From the NCBI RefSeq assembly GCF_026262505.1, contig NC_067206.1, forward strand, positions 39,693,660 to 39,757,659: 64,000 nucleotides of DNA. Direction: 5' to 3'. The translations under genes and the position numbers were made by a program. Positions 19,607 to 26,661 of this stretch are shown one piece after another (position 1 is the stretch's first letter; each line of letters begins with the position of its first letter). This DNA comes from Trichomonas vaginalis G3 (lineage: Eukaryota; Parabasalia; Trichomonadida; Trichomonadidae). The notes under the pieces were generated by a model. That model was given only the letters and a program-made list of their open reading frames with translations. It did no database searches and was not told the DNA's origin.

Positions 19607-19705
19607 CTCGACCTCAAAACAAGCATTTTGTGAAGAATATACCAACCCGCGGAAAACGGCGGGTTGCTTTTTTTATACAAAATTCAAGAGTTTTGTGTGT
19701 TTTCT
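19607..19705 (+). repeat. Copy of KilA-N gene segment with palindrome
   Basis: About 50 bases at 19625-19680 match, in inverted orientation, 20211-20266 inside KilA-N gene 3: GTGAAGAATATACCAACCCG, a CGCGG palindrome, then GGGTTGC and a T-run. Here the hairpin CAACCCGCGG-AAAA-CGGCGGGTTG plus seven T's looks like an intrinsic-terminator-style structure. It probably arose by local duplication. The transcript would be complementary or identical to part of the KilA-N mRNA depending on strand. Confidence 0.65.
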
Positions 19706-19772
19706 ACGAGGGTAGAAAAGAGGGTAGAAAACGGGGTAGATATACCCTTCTACCCTAAAATATATTTTTGTC
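19706..19772 (-). repeat. GGGTAGA repeat, copy 5
   Basis: A reverse-oriented copy: GAGGGTAGAAAAGAGGGTAG, then GGGGTAGATATACCC and CTAAAATATATTTTTG. It lies just beyond the 3' end of KilA-N gene 3. Confidence 0.8.
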
Positions 19773-19789
19773 GAAAAAAAATGGTTCAT

Positions 19790-20452
19790 TTACTCACAAT
19801 ATTTTTGTACAAAACGACCCCAAACTTTTAACTTCTTTTCTGCAGCTTCTAATGAAATTTTAGCGAGTTCATATTCTCTAAATTCTCTCTTTAAATCTTC
19901 TTGTTCCCATTGGTCTAGTTCGTATGGAGAGTCCCTATAACCAGAACATATCTCACGTTCATGTTCTATTTGTTTTTCATGCATTTTTCTAACTTCTTCT
20001 TCGAACAAAGGTTTAGCATTCTCTACTGTATCTTCAAGTTCTTCTTCATCTAATTTCTCATGAACTTTCTTGTCTATGGAGTCCAAAATTTTTCCAACTG
20101 CTATACAATATTTTGGAGAAGCCCACATTGCTATATAGTTTACAAGTCTTGGGTCTACATACGTTCCTCTAACCTGTTTGATTTCATCGGGAATTCCTGC
20201 ATGAACTGTGTATAAAAAGCAACCCGCGGAATTCCGCGGGTTGGTATATTCTTCACAAAATGCCTCAAAATACTCTTCCCAGGACTTATTTTCCAACAAC
20301 CTTCTAAAGTCTTTCCTAAACTGCTGACACATCTTTGTTGCATTTATATAACCATCCTTGTCTCTACGTAAGACTTCAATACCGTTGTAAGTGCCTTTTG
20401 TGAATGTTTCGCCATTAGATTTGTTCGTGAACGTTTTTGCTTCGACTGTCAT
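19790..20452 (-). CDS. KilA-N domain protein 3, whole
   Basis: A 220-residue KilA-N/Bro DNA-binding protein. TYNGIEVLRRDKDGYINATK starts the domain. LRHF-type helices follow, and RGTYVDPRLVNYIAMWASPK ends it at about residue 115. A charged coiled coil fills the C-terminal half (EEEVRKMHEKQIEHEREI). The coding region contains the GC-rich palindrome CCCGCGGAATTCCGCGGG (20224-20241), encoding NPRNSAG, which also occurs outside the gene at 19641. It may be a mobile palindrome accommodated in a loop. The early-type leader has TTGTAAGAACAGTATG. The role is probably regulation of element genes. Confidence 0.85.
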   Translation of the reverse strand: MTVEAKTFTNKSNGETFTKGTYNGIEVLRRDKDGYINATKMCQQFRKDFRRLLENKSWEEYFEAFCEEYTNPRNSAGCFLYTVHAGIPDEIKQVRGTYVDPRLVNYIAMWASPKYCIAVGKILDSIDKKVHEKLDEEELEDTVENAKPLFEEEVRKMHEKQIEHEREICSGYRDSPYELDQWEQEDLKREFREYELAKISLEAAEKKLKVWGRFVQKYCE

Positions 20453-20478
20453 ACTGTTCTTACAATAAAAATAAAAAA
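20453..20478 (-). promoter_or_regulatory. Early-type leader, KilA-N gene 3
   Basis: The minus strand reads AAAAATATTTTTTATTTTTA and then TTGTAAGAACAGT before ATG. Upstream of it lies a direct repeat of TGGCTTAACCGTCGGAC (20485-20501 and 20511-20527), a possible operator. Confidence 0.55.
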
Positions 20479-20484
20479 TATTTT

Positions 20485-20527
20485 TGGCTTAACCGTCGGA
20501 CATTCGTTTGTGGCTTAACCGTCGGAC
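20485..20527. repeat. Direct repeat TGGCTTAACCGTCGGAC x2
   Basis: Two exact 17-bp copies, 26 bases apart, directly upstream of the KilA-N gene 3 leader. A partial copy (CGTTTGTGTCTTAACCGTC) lies near 15210. The position suits a binding site for one of the element's own DNA-binding proteins; this is inference. Confidence 0.55.
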
Positions 20528-20570
20528 CACAACGATAAAAATCTCATTTTAACTCACTTTTTTTCTATCT

Positions 20571-20657
20571 TAAGGAAATTCATGAAAATTCATGAGGGTA
20601 GAAAAGAGGGTAGAAAACGGGGTAGATATACCCTTCTACCCTAAAATATATTTTTCA
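20571..20657 (-). repeat. GGGTAGA repeat, copy 6
   Basis: A reverse-oriented copy beginning GAAATTCATGAAAATTCATG, then GGGTAG units and CTAAAATATATTTTT. It closely matches copy 2. Confidence 0.8.
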
Positions 20658-20659
20658 AT

Positions 20660-20901
20660 ACTTTTTCAGCACTTCTCCGTAGTTATATATGAAAGACAAT
20701 TCGAGATAAAAGTCGTAGTACAATGGAACAATATGTTGCACACCATTTGTTGTGAACCAAACTTGAAAGTCAGAGAAACTGTTACTAGGTGGTTCGGGAT
20801 GAAATTTCTTCATCTGATATAGTCCTACCGGCGTTTGTAAAGATATAGTCTAACGGTTTTGTATCTGCTACTTTTGTTCTTTGTTTTTCAACCTGAAGCA
20901 T
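20660..20901 (-). pseudogene. Remnant paralogue of the 25030 protein
   Basis: A short degraded relative of the 282-residue protein at 25030-25878. Its beginning (VADTKPLDYIFTNAGR) matches VATTKPLDELFTNVGQ. Its far end (SDFQVWFTTNG, PLYYDFYLELSFIYNY) matches SDFQVWFTTDG and PLYHAFYLELSFIYNY. It even keeps the late-type leader TTTTTACATATATTAAATG. It is a fossil copy within the element, much shorter than its relative. Confidence 0.7.
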
Positions 20902-20937
20902 TTAATATATGTAAAAATATACTGTTTTAAAAATGTT

Positions 20938-21522
20938 TTAAAATGGTATGCCATATAGCTTCTTGAATTTGTTAAGAAGTATTCGAACGTATTTTCCATC
21001 TGTATCTCTAGCGTTTACATAAGCATAGCCATCCTTAGTAAAATATACTTGTAATTTCCTATAGTTTACGCCGGTATAAAAGTAGAAAGAGTCCTGTTCT
21101 TCGCTATAGTAGTAAAACTCAAACGTATGCTTACCATAGTCTGTAATTTCAATTGCTTCATCTTCTAGTTCGTCGACAAATTCGAATACAATATCTCGAA
21201 AATTGCTTTTGTTCTTATTGTTTTCAGAACAAGTGACCCAGCGTAAGTTTTCAAGTCTATTGTCGTTTCTTATATGGTTTATATGGTCTACAAAAGGTAG
21301 ATTGTTAGGGTTCGGTATAAAATGAGTTGCAATGACAACATGTTTAAGATAGTGTTTCCCACCAATCCTCATCCTAGCATATCCGTCATTTTGCTCCCAT
21401 TCGCTTAAAACTCTTTTTGTCTTTTTGTTTCTGACTTCAAATGACTCACAACAGTGAATTTCATATTTCTCATCTAACAAACAAGTTTCCCAACGGTCTA
21501 CTCCAACAAACTCAGCGTACAT
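20938..21522 (-). CDS. HNH homing-type endonuclease
   Basis: A 194-residue protein starting MYAEFVGVDRWETCLLDEKY. It has a NUMOD4-like N-terminus (GVDRWE...YEIHCCESFEVRN) followed by an HNH_3 nuclease: HVVIATHFIPNPNNLPFVDH, then INHIRNDNRLENLRWVTCSE. The His and the DNRLENL Asn residues are present. The C-terminal half ends with a small repeat-like domain containing AYVNARDTDGKYVRILL, resembling the AP2/NUMOD DNA-binding modules of such enzymes. Free-standing HNH enzymes spread selfishly in phages and large viruses. The frame is open upstream to 21615, but the 21522 start follows the A/T leader. It looks whole. Confidence 0.85.
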   Translation of the reverse strand: MYAEFVGVDRWETCLLDEKYEIHCCESFEVRNKKTKRVLSEWEQNDGYARMRIGGKHYLKHVVIATHFIPNPNNLPFVDHINHIRNDNRLENLRWVTCSENNKNKSNFRDIVFEFVDELEDEAIEITDYGKHTFEFYYYSEEQDSFYFYTGVNYRKLQVYFTKDGYAYVNARDTDGKYVRILLNKFKKLYGIPF

Positions 21523-21572
21523 TTCAAATAAAATAAAAAAAATATTTTTTTGAAAAATATACTGTTTTCCTT

Positions 21573-22157
21573 TTACTTTACATAACCTCCTGCTACCAGA
21601 AGTCTTTGACGCCAACCCATACCAGCTAATGAAGGTTGACTTGGTTTAGTTTGGAGACTAAACTTTGGTTTTGGTTTATCTTCAGTTTTTGGCTCACCTT
21701 CTTCTATCGGTTTTTCGTCACTTTTCGGTTCCTCGGGTTTTACCCCACCTGCAGGTATGGTTGTGTCGTCAACATCTTCATAAATATCATATGCCATCTG
21801 TTTTTGTTTTCCTTTCAACTTTTTGTGTTTGTTGTAAAGTTTAGAATATTTCGACTCTAAGTCAATGAGATGTTCTATAATGAACTGTTGGTCCGTGAAG
21901 TAAACTTTTCCATCTGTTGTCTCGAAAGCTCCTTCAGACTTCAATATTTTATTTGTGAGAGTCTGTTTCTTTTTTGAGATACTAGCCGTTCCATTTCTAT
22001 GAAAAGTGACTTTATAGTTAGGGTTTGTATTTCCAGACCTGGCACTTTCTATTATTGAATTTTTCTCTTCATCTGTAAGTTCTTTGACAGGTTTTGACAA
22101 TGGTTCTGAACTTTTTGTTTGTGGTGTCAAATCTACCGTTTCAACTTCTTCGGTCAT
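21573..22157 (-). CDS. Unknown 194-aa acidic, Pro-rich virion-type protein
   Basis: Begins MTEEVETVDLTPQTKSSEPL. The N-terminal 60 residues are disordered. A short globular part follows (NPNYKVTFHRNGTASISKKK), then a coiled coil (FIIEHLIDLESKYSKLYNKH), then a Pro/Glu/Lys linker, and the end is QPSLAGMGWRQRLLVAGGYV. The short C-terminal peptide looks like a docking tail. The leader TTTTTTACTGAGATGAAATG is shared exactly with the small ORF at 22332, implying joint late expression. No family recognised. Confidence 0.55.
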   Translation of the reverse strand: MTEEVETVDLTPQTKSSEPLSKPVKELTDEEKNSIIESARSGNTNPNYKVTFHRNGTASISKKKQTLTNKILKSEGAFETTDGKVYFTDQQFIIEHLIDLESKYSKLYNKHKKLKGKQKQMAYDIYEDVDDTTIPAGGVKPEEPKSDEKPIEEGEPKTEDKPKPKFSLQTKPSQPSLAGMGWRQRLLVAGGYVK

Positions 22158-22176
22158 TTCATCTCAGTAAAAAATT

Positions 22177-22332
22177 TTAGTTTGTTTTGTTTTCAACTGG
22201 TTGTTTAGGTTTTTTAAGTCGGTCTAAAACTTCCTGAGGTATAGGGAGGACTTGACAAACACGTGGTTGTGTAACTACTGGAAGTCGACAAATCCATCTT
22301 GAACCCATTTGTCTCAATGCTGTATTGTTCAT
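22177..22332 (-). CDS. Small 51-aa ORF
   Basis: ATG 22332 to TAA 22177 encodes MNNTALRQMGSRWICRLPVV, then a Pro/Lys-rich tail ending VENKTN. It is too short for usual ORF calling, but its leader (TTTTTTACTGAGATGAAATG) is identical to that of the following gene at 22157, which argues that it is expressed. No family. Confidence 0.5.
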   Translation of the reverse strand: MNNTALRQMGSRWICRLPVVTQPRVCQVLPIPQEVLDRLKKPKQPVENKTN

Positions 22333-22351
22333 TTCATCTCAGTAAAAAACT

Positions 22352-22753
22352 TTACATTCCCCACGTTTGAGGCGGTTGAGGTTGGTTATTGTTTACCCAT
22401 TGTTGTGCATGGTTATATCCTCTGTTAAAGAATCTTTCACCTTGGTCCATATAGTGCCCTGCTTGGTTATAGTAGTCATTTGCTTTGTTATAGTAGTTTC
22501 CTGCTTCTCTTCCTACATTGTCCATCCATCCTTGAACTTTTCCTCTTGTTTCAGGATTTGGAATAAGATTTGCTGCATCTCGTGCTACATCCCAACCTTT
22601 CTGTACAGTTTGTATAATAGGTTGTGCTTTCTCTTTCAGTATACCTAATGTACTCAAAATCTTCCTTCCAATTCCAAATGCACCTCTGGCTATTGTTCCA
22701 ACTGCGGGCAAAAATCTGGATGCAACTCCTGCTAATGCGCCAAATAAACCCAT
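22352..22753 (-). CDS. Amphipathic MGLFG minor virion protein
   Basis: A 133-residue protein. The N-terminus, MGLFGALAGVASRFLPAVGT, is a hydrophobic/glycine amphipathic helix, and a second basic helix follows (GRKILSTLGILKEK). A Tyr/Asn/Gln-rich repeat (NYYNKANDYYNQAGHYMDQG) leads to a Pro/Gln tail. The start resembles membrane-lytic minor capsid proteins such as adenovirus pVI; that is analogy, not homology. A similar start (MGFFG) occurs at 26125. The late-type leader (TTTTTACCCCATAAGAAATG) is shared head-to-head with the integrase. Confidence 0.6.
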   Translation of the reverse strand: MGLFGALAGVASRFLPAVGTIARGAFGIGRKILSTLGILKEKAQPIIQTVQKGWDVARDAANLIPNPETRGKVQGWMDNVGREAGNYYNKANDYYNQAGHYMDQGERFFNRGYNHAQQWVNNNQPQPPQTWGM

Positions 22754-22769
22754 TTCTTATGGGGTAAAA

Positions 22770-23725
22770 ATGACGAATCCAAACAAGGACCCCTATGTTT
22801 CTAAGGCAACAAAAAAAGCACTCATGATAAAAATCTTTAGTTCAACACCAAATGCTTGGTTTATGGATATCTTGGAAAACATTCCGAGGTATAGAGAAGA
22901 TGGACCACCATACTGGCTAATATTTGTCGGTCAAAACACAAGATACTGTGAAGCCATACCATTATGGTCCAAAAATATTTTAGATGTGAAAACTGCTTTG
23001 ACAATATTCGTTGACAAATACCATCCAACAAAACTGACATCTGACTATGAAAGTTCTTTCAAATCAGACGATATTAAAAACTATCTGCGTTCAAAAAATG
23101 TAAACCAATATTTCATTGTCGACCAAAACCATTCTGCTCTTGGTGTCATTGACGGTTGTATAAAAATGTTAAGAGACTTAAACCAACCACAAGGTGGTGA
23201 AGCAAATGAAATGTCATATGACGACAAATATAGACACTTCTCCATGGCAAAGATGAGACAAGTTTTAAATATTTACAATAGCCGTAAACAAAAAGGTTTG
23301 GGAAACCACTCCCCCGAAGAAATGAAAAACAACCCTGACTTAGAGAAAGACTATATATTTAATAGTTTAGTCAAGAGAAACAAGAAAGAATGCCAGGCTT
23401 CAAACTTAAGAAAGGTGACAAAGTAAAAATAGAAATACCTAAACGCGACCCATATGAAAATACTATTGACTATGACAACAATGGGAACCCGACAGGTACT
23501 CACATTCGTGTTCGTAAAAATAGAAGAAAGTATACAAGAGAATATTATGAAGTTTTAGGCAAACATGGCAAAATGTACAGACTGCAAGCAGAAGATAAAA
23601 CTACTATTGTCAGACCTCGTTTCAAACTTGTCAAAGTTCAAGGTGGTATACTTTCAAAGACAGTTCCTAACAAATATAAGACAACTCCTGACGAATATGC
23701 TAAAGAAGTTGAAAATGACGACTAA
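22770..23725 (+). CDS. rve-type integrase of the element
   Basis: A retroviral-type integrase, responsible for the 6-bp-duplication insertion. The core begins WFMDILENIPRYREDGPPYW, with KLTSDYESSF as second acidic block and VDQNHSALGVIDGCIKMLRD as third. The C-terminal coding (GFKLKKGDKVKIEIPKRDPY ... RPRFKLVKV) is an SH3/chromo-like DNA-binding module. It is shorter at the N-terminus than the old Maverick integrase at 335-3161 and differs widely from it, so the two elements are from distinct lineages. It is divergent from the MGLFG gene. Confidence 0.8.
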
Positions 23726-25011
23726 GCAATTCTATACCATGCGTAAACTGTCATGTAAGGTGGCATGTAGTCTTTACTTTGTCCCGTTGTTTGCGTATAC
23801 CCTGAAACGCGATGTGTATGGTTTCCATCTCCCTGTGTGCTACCCCAGAAACAATTTATAGCAAACTGAACGTCGTCTTTAACATCGTATCCTTTACCTT
23901 TTTTCATTGCTGACCAATCCCAAAATCTATGTTTATGCCAACCTGCTTCAGCTGTACTTAAATCTATGTAGTGACTGTGTGCAGGTAAGTTTTCACCTGA
24001 AATCGTTTTACTTCCACCTGTTTCCTTTGAAGAGTTTGCACAATACAAAAACCTGTCGACTATTTGAGTCCAAGTTCCAAAACCAAGTACTACTTCTGGT
24101 CTGGTAGAGTTCATTGACGTGTAAATAGAACCTATAGGATATAGTGTTTGAAGTATTTCTGTCTTTAACGTTTGAAGCTCTGTTTTGTCTGCTTTTTTAT
24201 ATAACTTTTCTTCAAGTTCATTTACGTCAGAGATGCTATGTCTATGATATTTTTGTGGGTATGTTCCTTCTGTCCATGCGAAAATACGTTCTTTTGTTGC
24301 ATCTACATATCCTTTTATCCATGTCGAGTCTGCTTTTGTATTCCTTAACTCTGTAACACCTTTCTCAAGCTCTTTCAACTGTTGTCCATCTTCCATTAAA
24401 CCTCTGGTATGACTTGAAACCGTTTGTGTCAACATATCTACAGTTTCTTTGTCGGCTTTAAGGTCTAAACATCCTGAAACCCACCCTGTATTGGCTTTAC
24501 CTTTTAAAATCTTCGATGTCCGTTCATGGTACCATTCAACCCTTTTTATAATTTCATTGTCTTTTTCATCCACATATTCCTTATTTGCCTTCTTCACTAA
24601 CCCACTAGCCAGATATGCTAACTCATCGTCAACATACTCTTTGTCAGCTTTCTTTTCAACATCCTCTTTCGTTGCATATGTTGCATCTGCTCTGTCATGT
24701 TCTTCTTGAACTTTTTCAATGACATACTCTTTGTCAGCTTTGTTGTCAACATCTGCTTTCAAAAGAAGTTCATCTATAGGTTTCTCGTTTAAAGTTCCTT
24801 TTGTTGGATTTATACAAACAGTATGGTTCCTATTGTCTTGAAATAGAAACTCATCTGTCATTGGGTTTAATGTCAGTTTTAAGTTTCCTTCTTTCAATGA
24901 CTCAGATATCTTAGAATAGTTTGAAAAGTTTGTTGTGTTCTTATTTAGAGCTTGCAAAATGAGTTGTCGGTTGTGTTGTATTTCTCTCATAGACGCTGTT
25001 TCTTTCGACAT
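23722..25011 (-). CDS. Trimeric fibre protein with phage-collar-like tip
   Basis: A 429-residue protein. The N-terminal 90 residues lead into a long array of KADKEYVDE-type heptad repeats (about residues 90-290), expected to form a trimeric coiled-coil shaft. The tip (from residue 295) begins PIGSIYTSMNSTRPEVVLGF, then GTWTQIVDRFLYCANSS, then GENLPAHSHYI, HRHTHRVSG-type His motifs and YMPPYMTVYAWYRI. This is the tail-collar/baseplate tip domain of tailed phages (PIGSIY...GTWxxI...HxH...PPY), in which paired His residues often bind iron. A host-attachment spike is the likely role. It is whole, and has the late-type leader at 25012. Confidence 0.8.
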   Translation of the reverse strand: MSKETASMREIQHNRQLILQALNKNTTNFSNYSKISESLKEGNLKLTLNPMTDEFLFQDNRNHTVCINPTKGTLNEKPIDELLLKADVDNKADKEYVIEKVQEEHDRADATYATKEDVEKKADKEYVDDELAYLASGLVKKANKEYVDEKDNEIIKRVEWYHERTSKILKGKANTGWVSGCLDLKADKETVDMLTQTVSSHTRGLMEDGQQLKELEKGVTELRNTKADSTWIKGYVDATKERIFAWTEGTYPQKYHRHSISDVNELEEKLYKKADKTELQTLKTEILQTLYPIGSIYTSMNSTRPEVVLGFGTWTQIVDRFLYCANSSKETGGSKTISGENLPAHSHYIDLSTAEAGWHKHRFWDWSAMKKGKGYDVKDDVQFAINCFWGSTQGDGNHTHRVSGYTQTTGQSKDYMPPYMTVYAWYRIA

Positions 25012-25029
25012 TTTTATTCTAGATAAAAT
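25012..25029. promoter_or_regulatory. Divergent late-type leader, near-palindromic
   Basis: TTTTATTCTAGATAAAAT lies between starts at 25011 (minus) and 25030 (plus). The sequence is nearly self-complementary, so one site can serve fibre and capsid-type genes in both directions. Confidence 0.6.
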
Positions 25030-25878
25030 ATGCTTTCAATAGAAAAAGAAAATTCAAGAGTTGCTACAACTAAACCATTAGATGAACTTTTTACTAATGT
25101 CGGTCAAAAGTTTGAGACAGAGACCGTAAAACATGAAGGCTATCGTTTTGACTACCCCTTAAGATGGTTAAGAGACCCATCCGTCACAAAAGCTATTGGC
25201 TTTCGTAGAATGAAGTTCATTTCAGAAGCCATACATGGTTTCCCATTTACGGTCGCTTTTGAAGTTCGATACTATAACAAAGAAAAACGTACGTATGAGA
25301 AATTTGAACAGGGAAAACTTTTACAAGTGAATTTGCTTGTAAACTTAGAAACAACTCTTCAAGCTTTTCAAGAAAAAATAAACGATATCTATCTCGAATA
25401 TGCAAAACAGTACAACATTGACGAAGGAGAGTACCATCTCGATATTATATATGACAGGAAAAATGCAACTGTTAAAATCAATAGAATAGAAGACCTTGGA
25501 GAAGACGTTTATATTTCTACAAAATATAACAACTTGGCATGGTATAGATTTTTGAGGATGTTAAATCAGCCTGCAGAATATCCAGTACACCCGAACTTTT
25601 ATGAAGTCGAAAACCCTAATGGAACATATGAAAATGTTTTCGACTCAGACGCTATTATCGTTCATGCTTCATTTTCTGGTGCACAAAACTCTTTTTTATG
25701 CTTGGCAAATGACTTTTACGAAAAACCTACAAAGTTATACGAACCACCGAGTGGAAGTATTTCAGACTTTCAAGTATGGTTTACTACAGATGGAAGAAAG
25801 AGAATAATTCCATTATACCACGCGTTTTACTTAGAACTTAGTTTCATATACAACTACTATCGAACGGTAAAAATATGA
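25030..25878 (+). CDS. Unknown 282-aa virion-type protein
   Basis: Whole ORF: MLSIEKENSRVATTKPLDEL at the start and FYLELSFIYNYYRTVKI at the end. Mixed alpha/beta, rich in aromatics. It contains FPFTVAFEVRYYNKEKRTYE and SDFQVWFTTDGRKRIIPLYH, which suggest a beta-sandwich. A degraded paralogue lies at 20660-20901. The divergent late-type leader is shared with the fibre gene, suggesting joint expression and a fibre-base or minor-capsid role. No family recognised. Confidence 0.6.
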   Translation: MLSIEKENSRVATTKPLDELFTNVGQKFETETVKHEGYRFDYPLRWLRDPSVTKAIGFRRMKFISEAIHGFPFTVAFEVRYYNKEKRTYEKFEQGKLLQVNLLVNLETTLQAFQEKINDIYLEYAKQYNIDEGEYHLDIIYDRKNATVKINRIEDLGEDVYISTKYNNLAWYRFLRMLNQPAEYPVHPNFYEVENPNGTYENVFDSDAIIVHASFSGAQNSFLCLANDFYEKPTKLYEPPSGSISDFQVWFTTDGRKRIIPLYHAFYLELSFIYNYYRTVKI

Positions 25879-25882
25879 TTTT

Positions 25883-26125
25883 TTAATACGGTTGAGGTGT
25901 TGGATTTGGTTGCCAACTAGACTGTGGTGCAGGTTCAGGCTGTTGTATAACAGGAGCTTGCTCTTCTGGTTCAGGGTCTTTAGGTATAATACCAACGAAC
26001 TGACCTACTCTTTTGCCAATATTTTTGACTCCGTTCCAAATTCCTCTTCCGACGGTTTTTATTCCATTCCATATACCTCTTCCAACATTTCGAAAGAAGT
26101 TTCCTATTCTTCCAAAGAAACCCAT
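25883..26125 (-). CDS. Amphipathic MGFFG minor virion protein
   Basis: An 80-residue protein. MGFFGRIGNFFRNVGRGIWN is followed by a second copy of the RGIWNG(I/V)K motif and then a Pro/Glu/Gln tail. It is strongly basic and amphipathic at the front. Three tandem (V)GRGIWNG(I/V)K-like units are visible. It resembles the 22352 protein in layout. Membrane disruption or DNA condensation in the virion is possible by analogy with adenovirus pVI/pX. The late-type leader is TTTTTACATATAGTAAAATG. Confidence 0.6.
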   Translation of the reverse strand: MGFFGRIGNFFRNVGRGIWNGIKTVGRGIWNGVKNIGKRVGQFVGIIPKDPEPEEQAPVIQQPEPAPQSSWQPNPTPQPY

Positions 26126-26143
26126 TTTACTATATGTAAAAAT

Positions 26144-26506
26144 CTAATGTCCACCTAGTCTCTTACGTTTCCTTCTGAGTTCCATAGCATTCTTTAACTG
26201 GAGCTCATACATTCTATTTCTCCTCTGGTAGAAAACATACTCTGGGTCAACTCCTGTGTTCGCGTCATCTGCATAGAGTTGTTTATATCCCACTTCAGGG
26301 TTTGTATAAAACTCTTTCCATCTCATATTTGCATACCATGGTGGCAAACCTAACGCAGCGTCATTTGACATGGCAGTTTGCATTTGTACATCTGTTGGCA
26401 CTTGACCATAGTTTGCCATTGCAGTTTGTATTCTAACTTCATTTGGAATATTCTCTGGGTTTGGTTGTCCAGGTTGCTGTGCATTCGCTAAGTTCTGTGC
26501 GTCCAT
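26144..26506 (-). CDS. Unknown 120-aa virion-type protein
   Basis: MDAQNLANAQQPGQPNPENI at the start; an internal duplicate of VRIQTAMANYGQVPTDVQMQ; then PPWYANMRWKEFYTNPEVGY; and a basic end, ELRRKRKRLGGH. The basic GGH tail hints at a DNA-binding or maturation-cleaved end. Late-type leader TTTTTATCTAATATTAAATG. No family recognised. Confidence 0.55.
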   Translation of the reverse strand: MDAQNLANAQQPGQPNPENIPNEVRIQTAMANYGQVPTDVQMQTAMSNDAALGLPPWYANMRWKEFYTNPEVGYKQLYADDANTGVDPEYVFYQRRNRMYELQLKNAMELRRKRKRLGGH

Positions 26507-26529
26507 TTAATATTAGATAAAAATATCTC

Positions 26530-26661
26530 TTACGAGTACATATGCTGAACATTTGCAGGCATTGGTTCATCTTCATATTCTCTATATCTTTCTGCCACGT
26601 CAAATAAGTAAATGACACAATGGAAAAAACCTAAAACAAGTAGTCCTATTTCAAACCACAT
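26530..26661 (-). CDS. Small 43-aa membrane protein
   Basis: ATG 26661 to TAA 26530 encodes MWFEIGLLVLGFFHCVIYLF, a single membrane segment, then an acidic tail (EYEDEPMPA). It overlaps the 3' end of the methylase gene by 16 bases and has leader TTTTACTAGTAAGTAAATG. It is too short for ordinary ORF calling. The leader and clear membrane helix support it. Confidence 0.5.
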   Translation of the reverse strand: MWFEIGLLVLGFFHCVIYLFDVAERYREYEDEPMPANVQHMYS

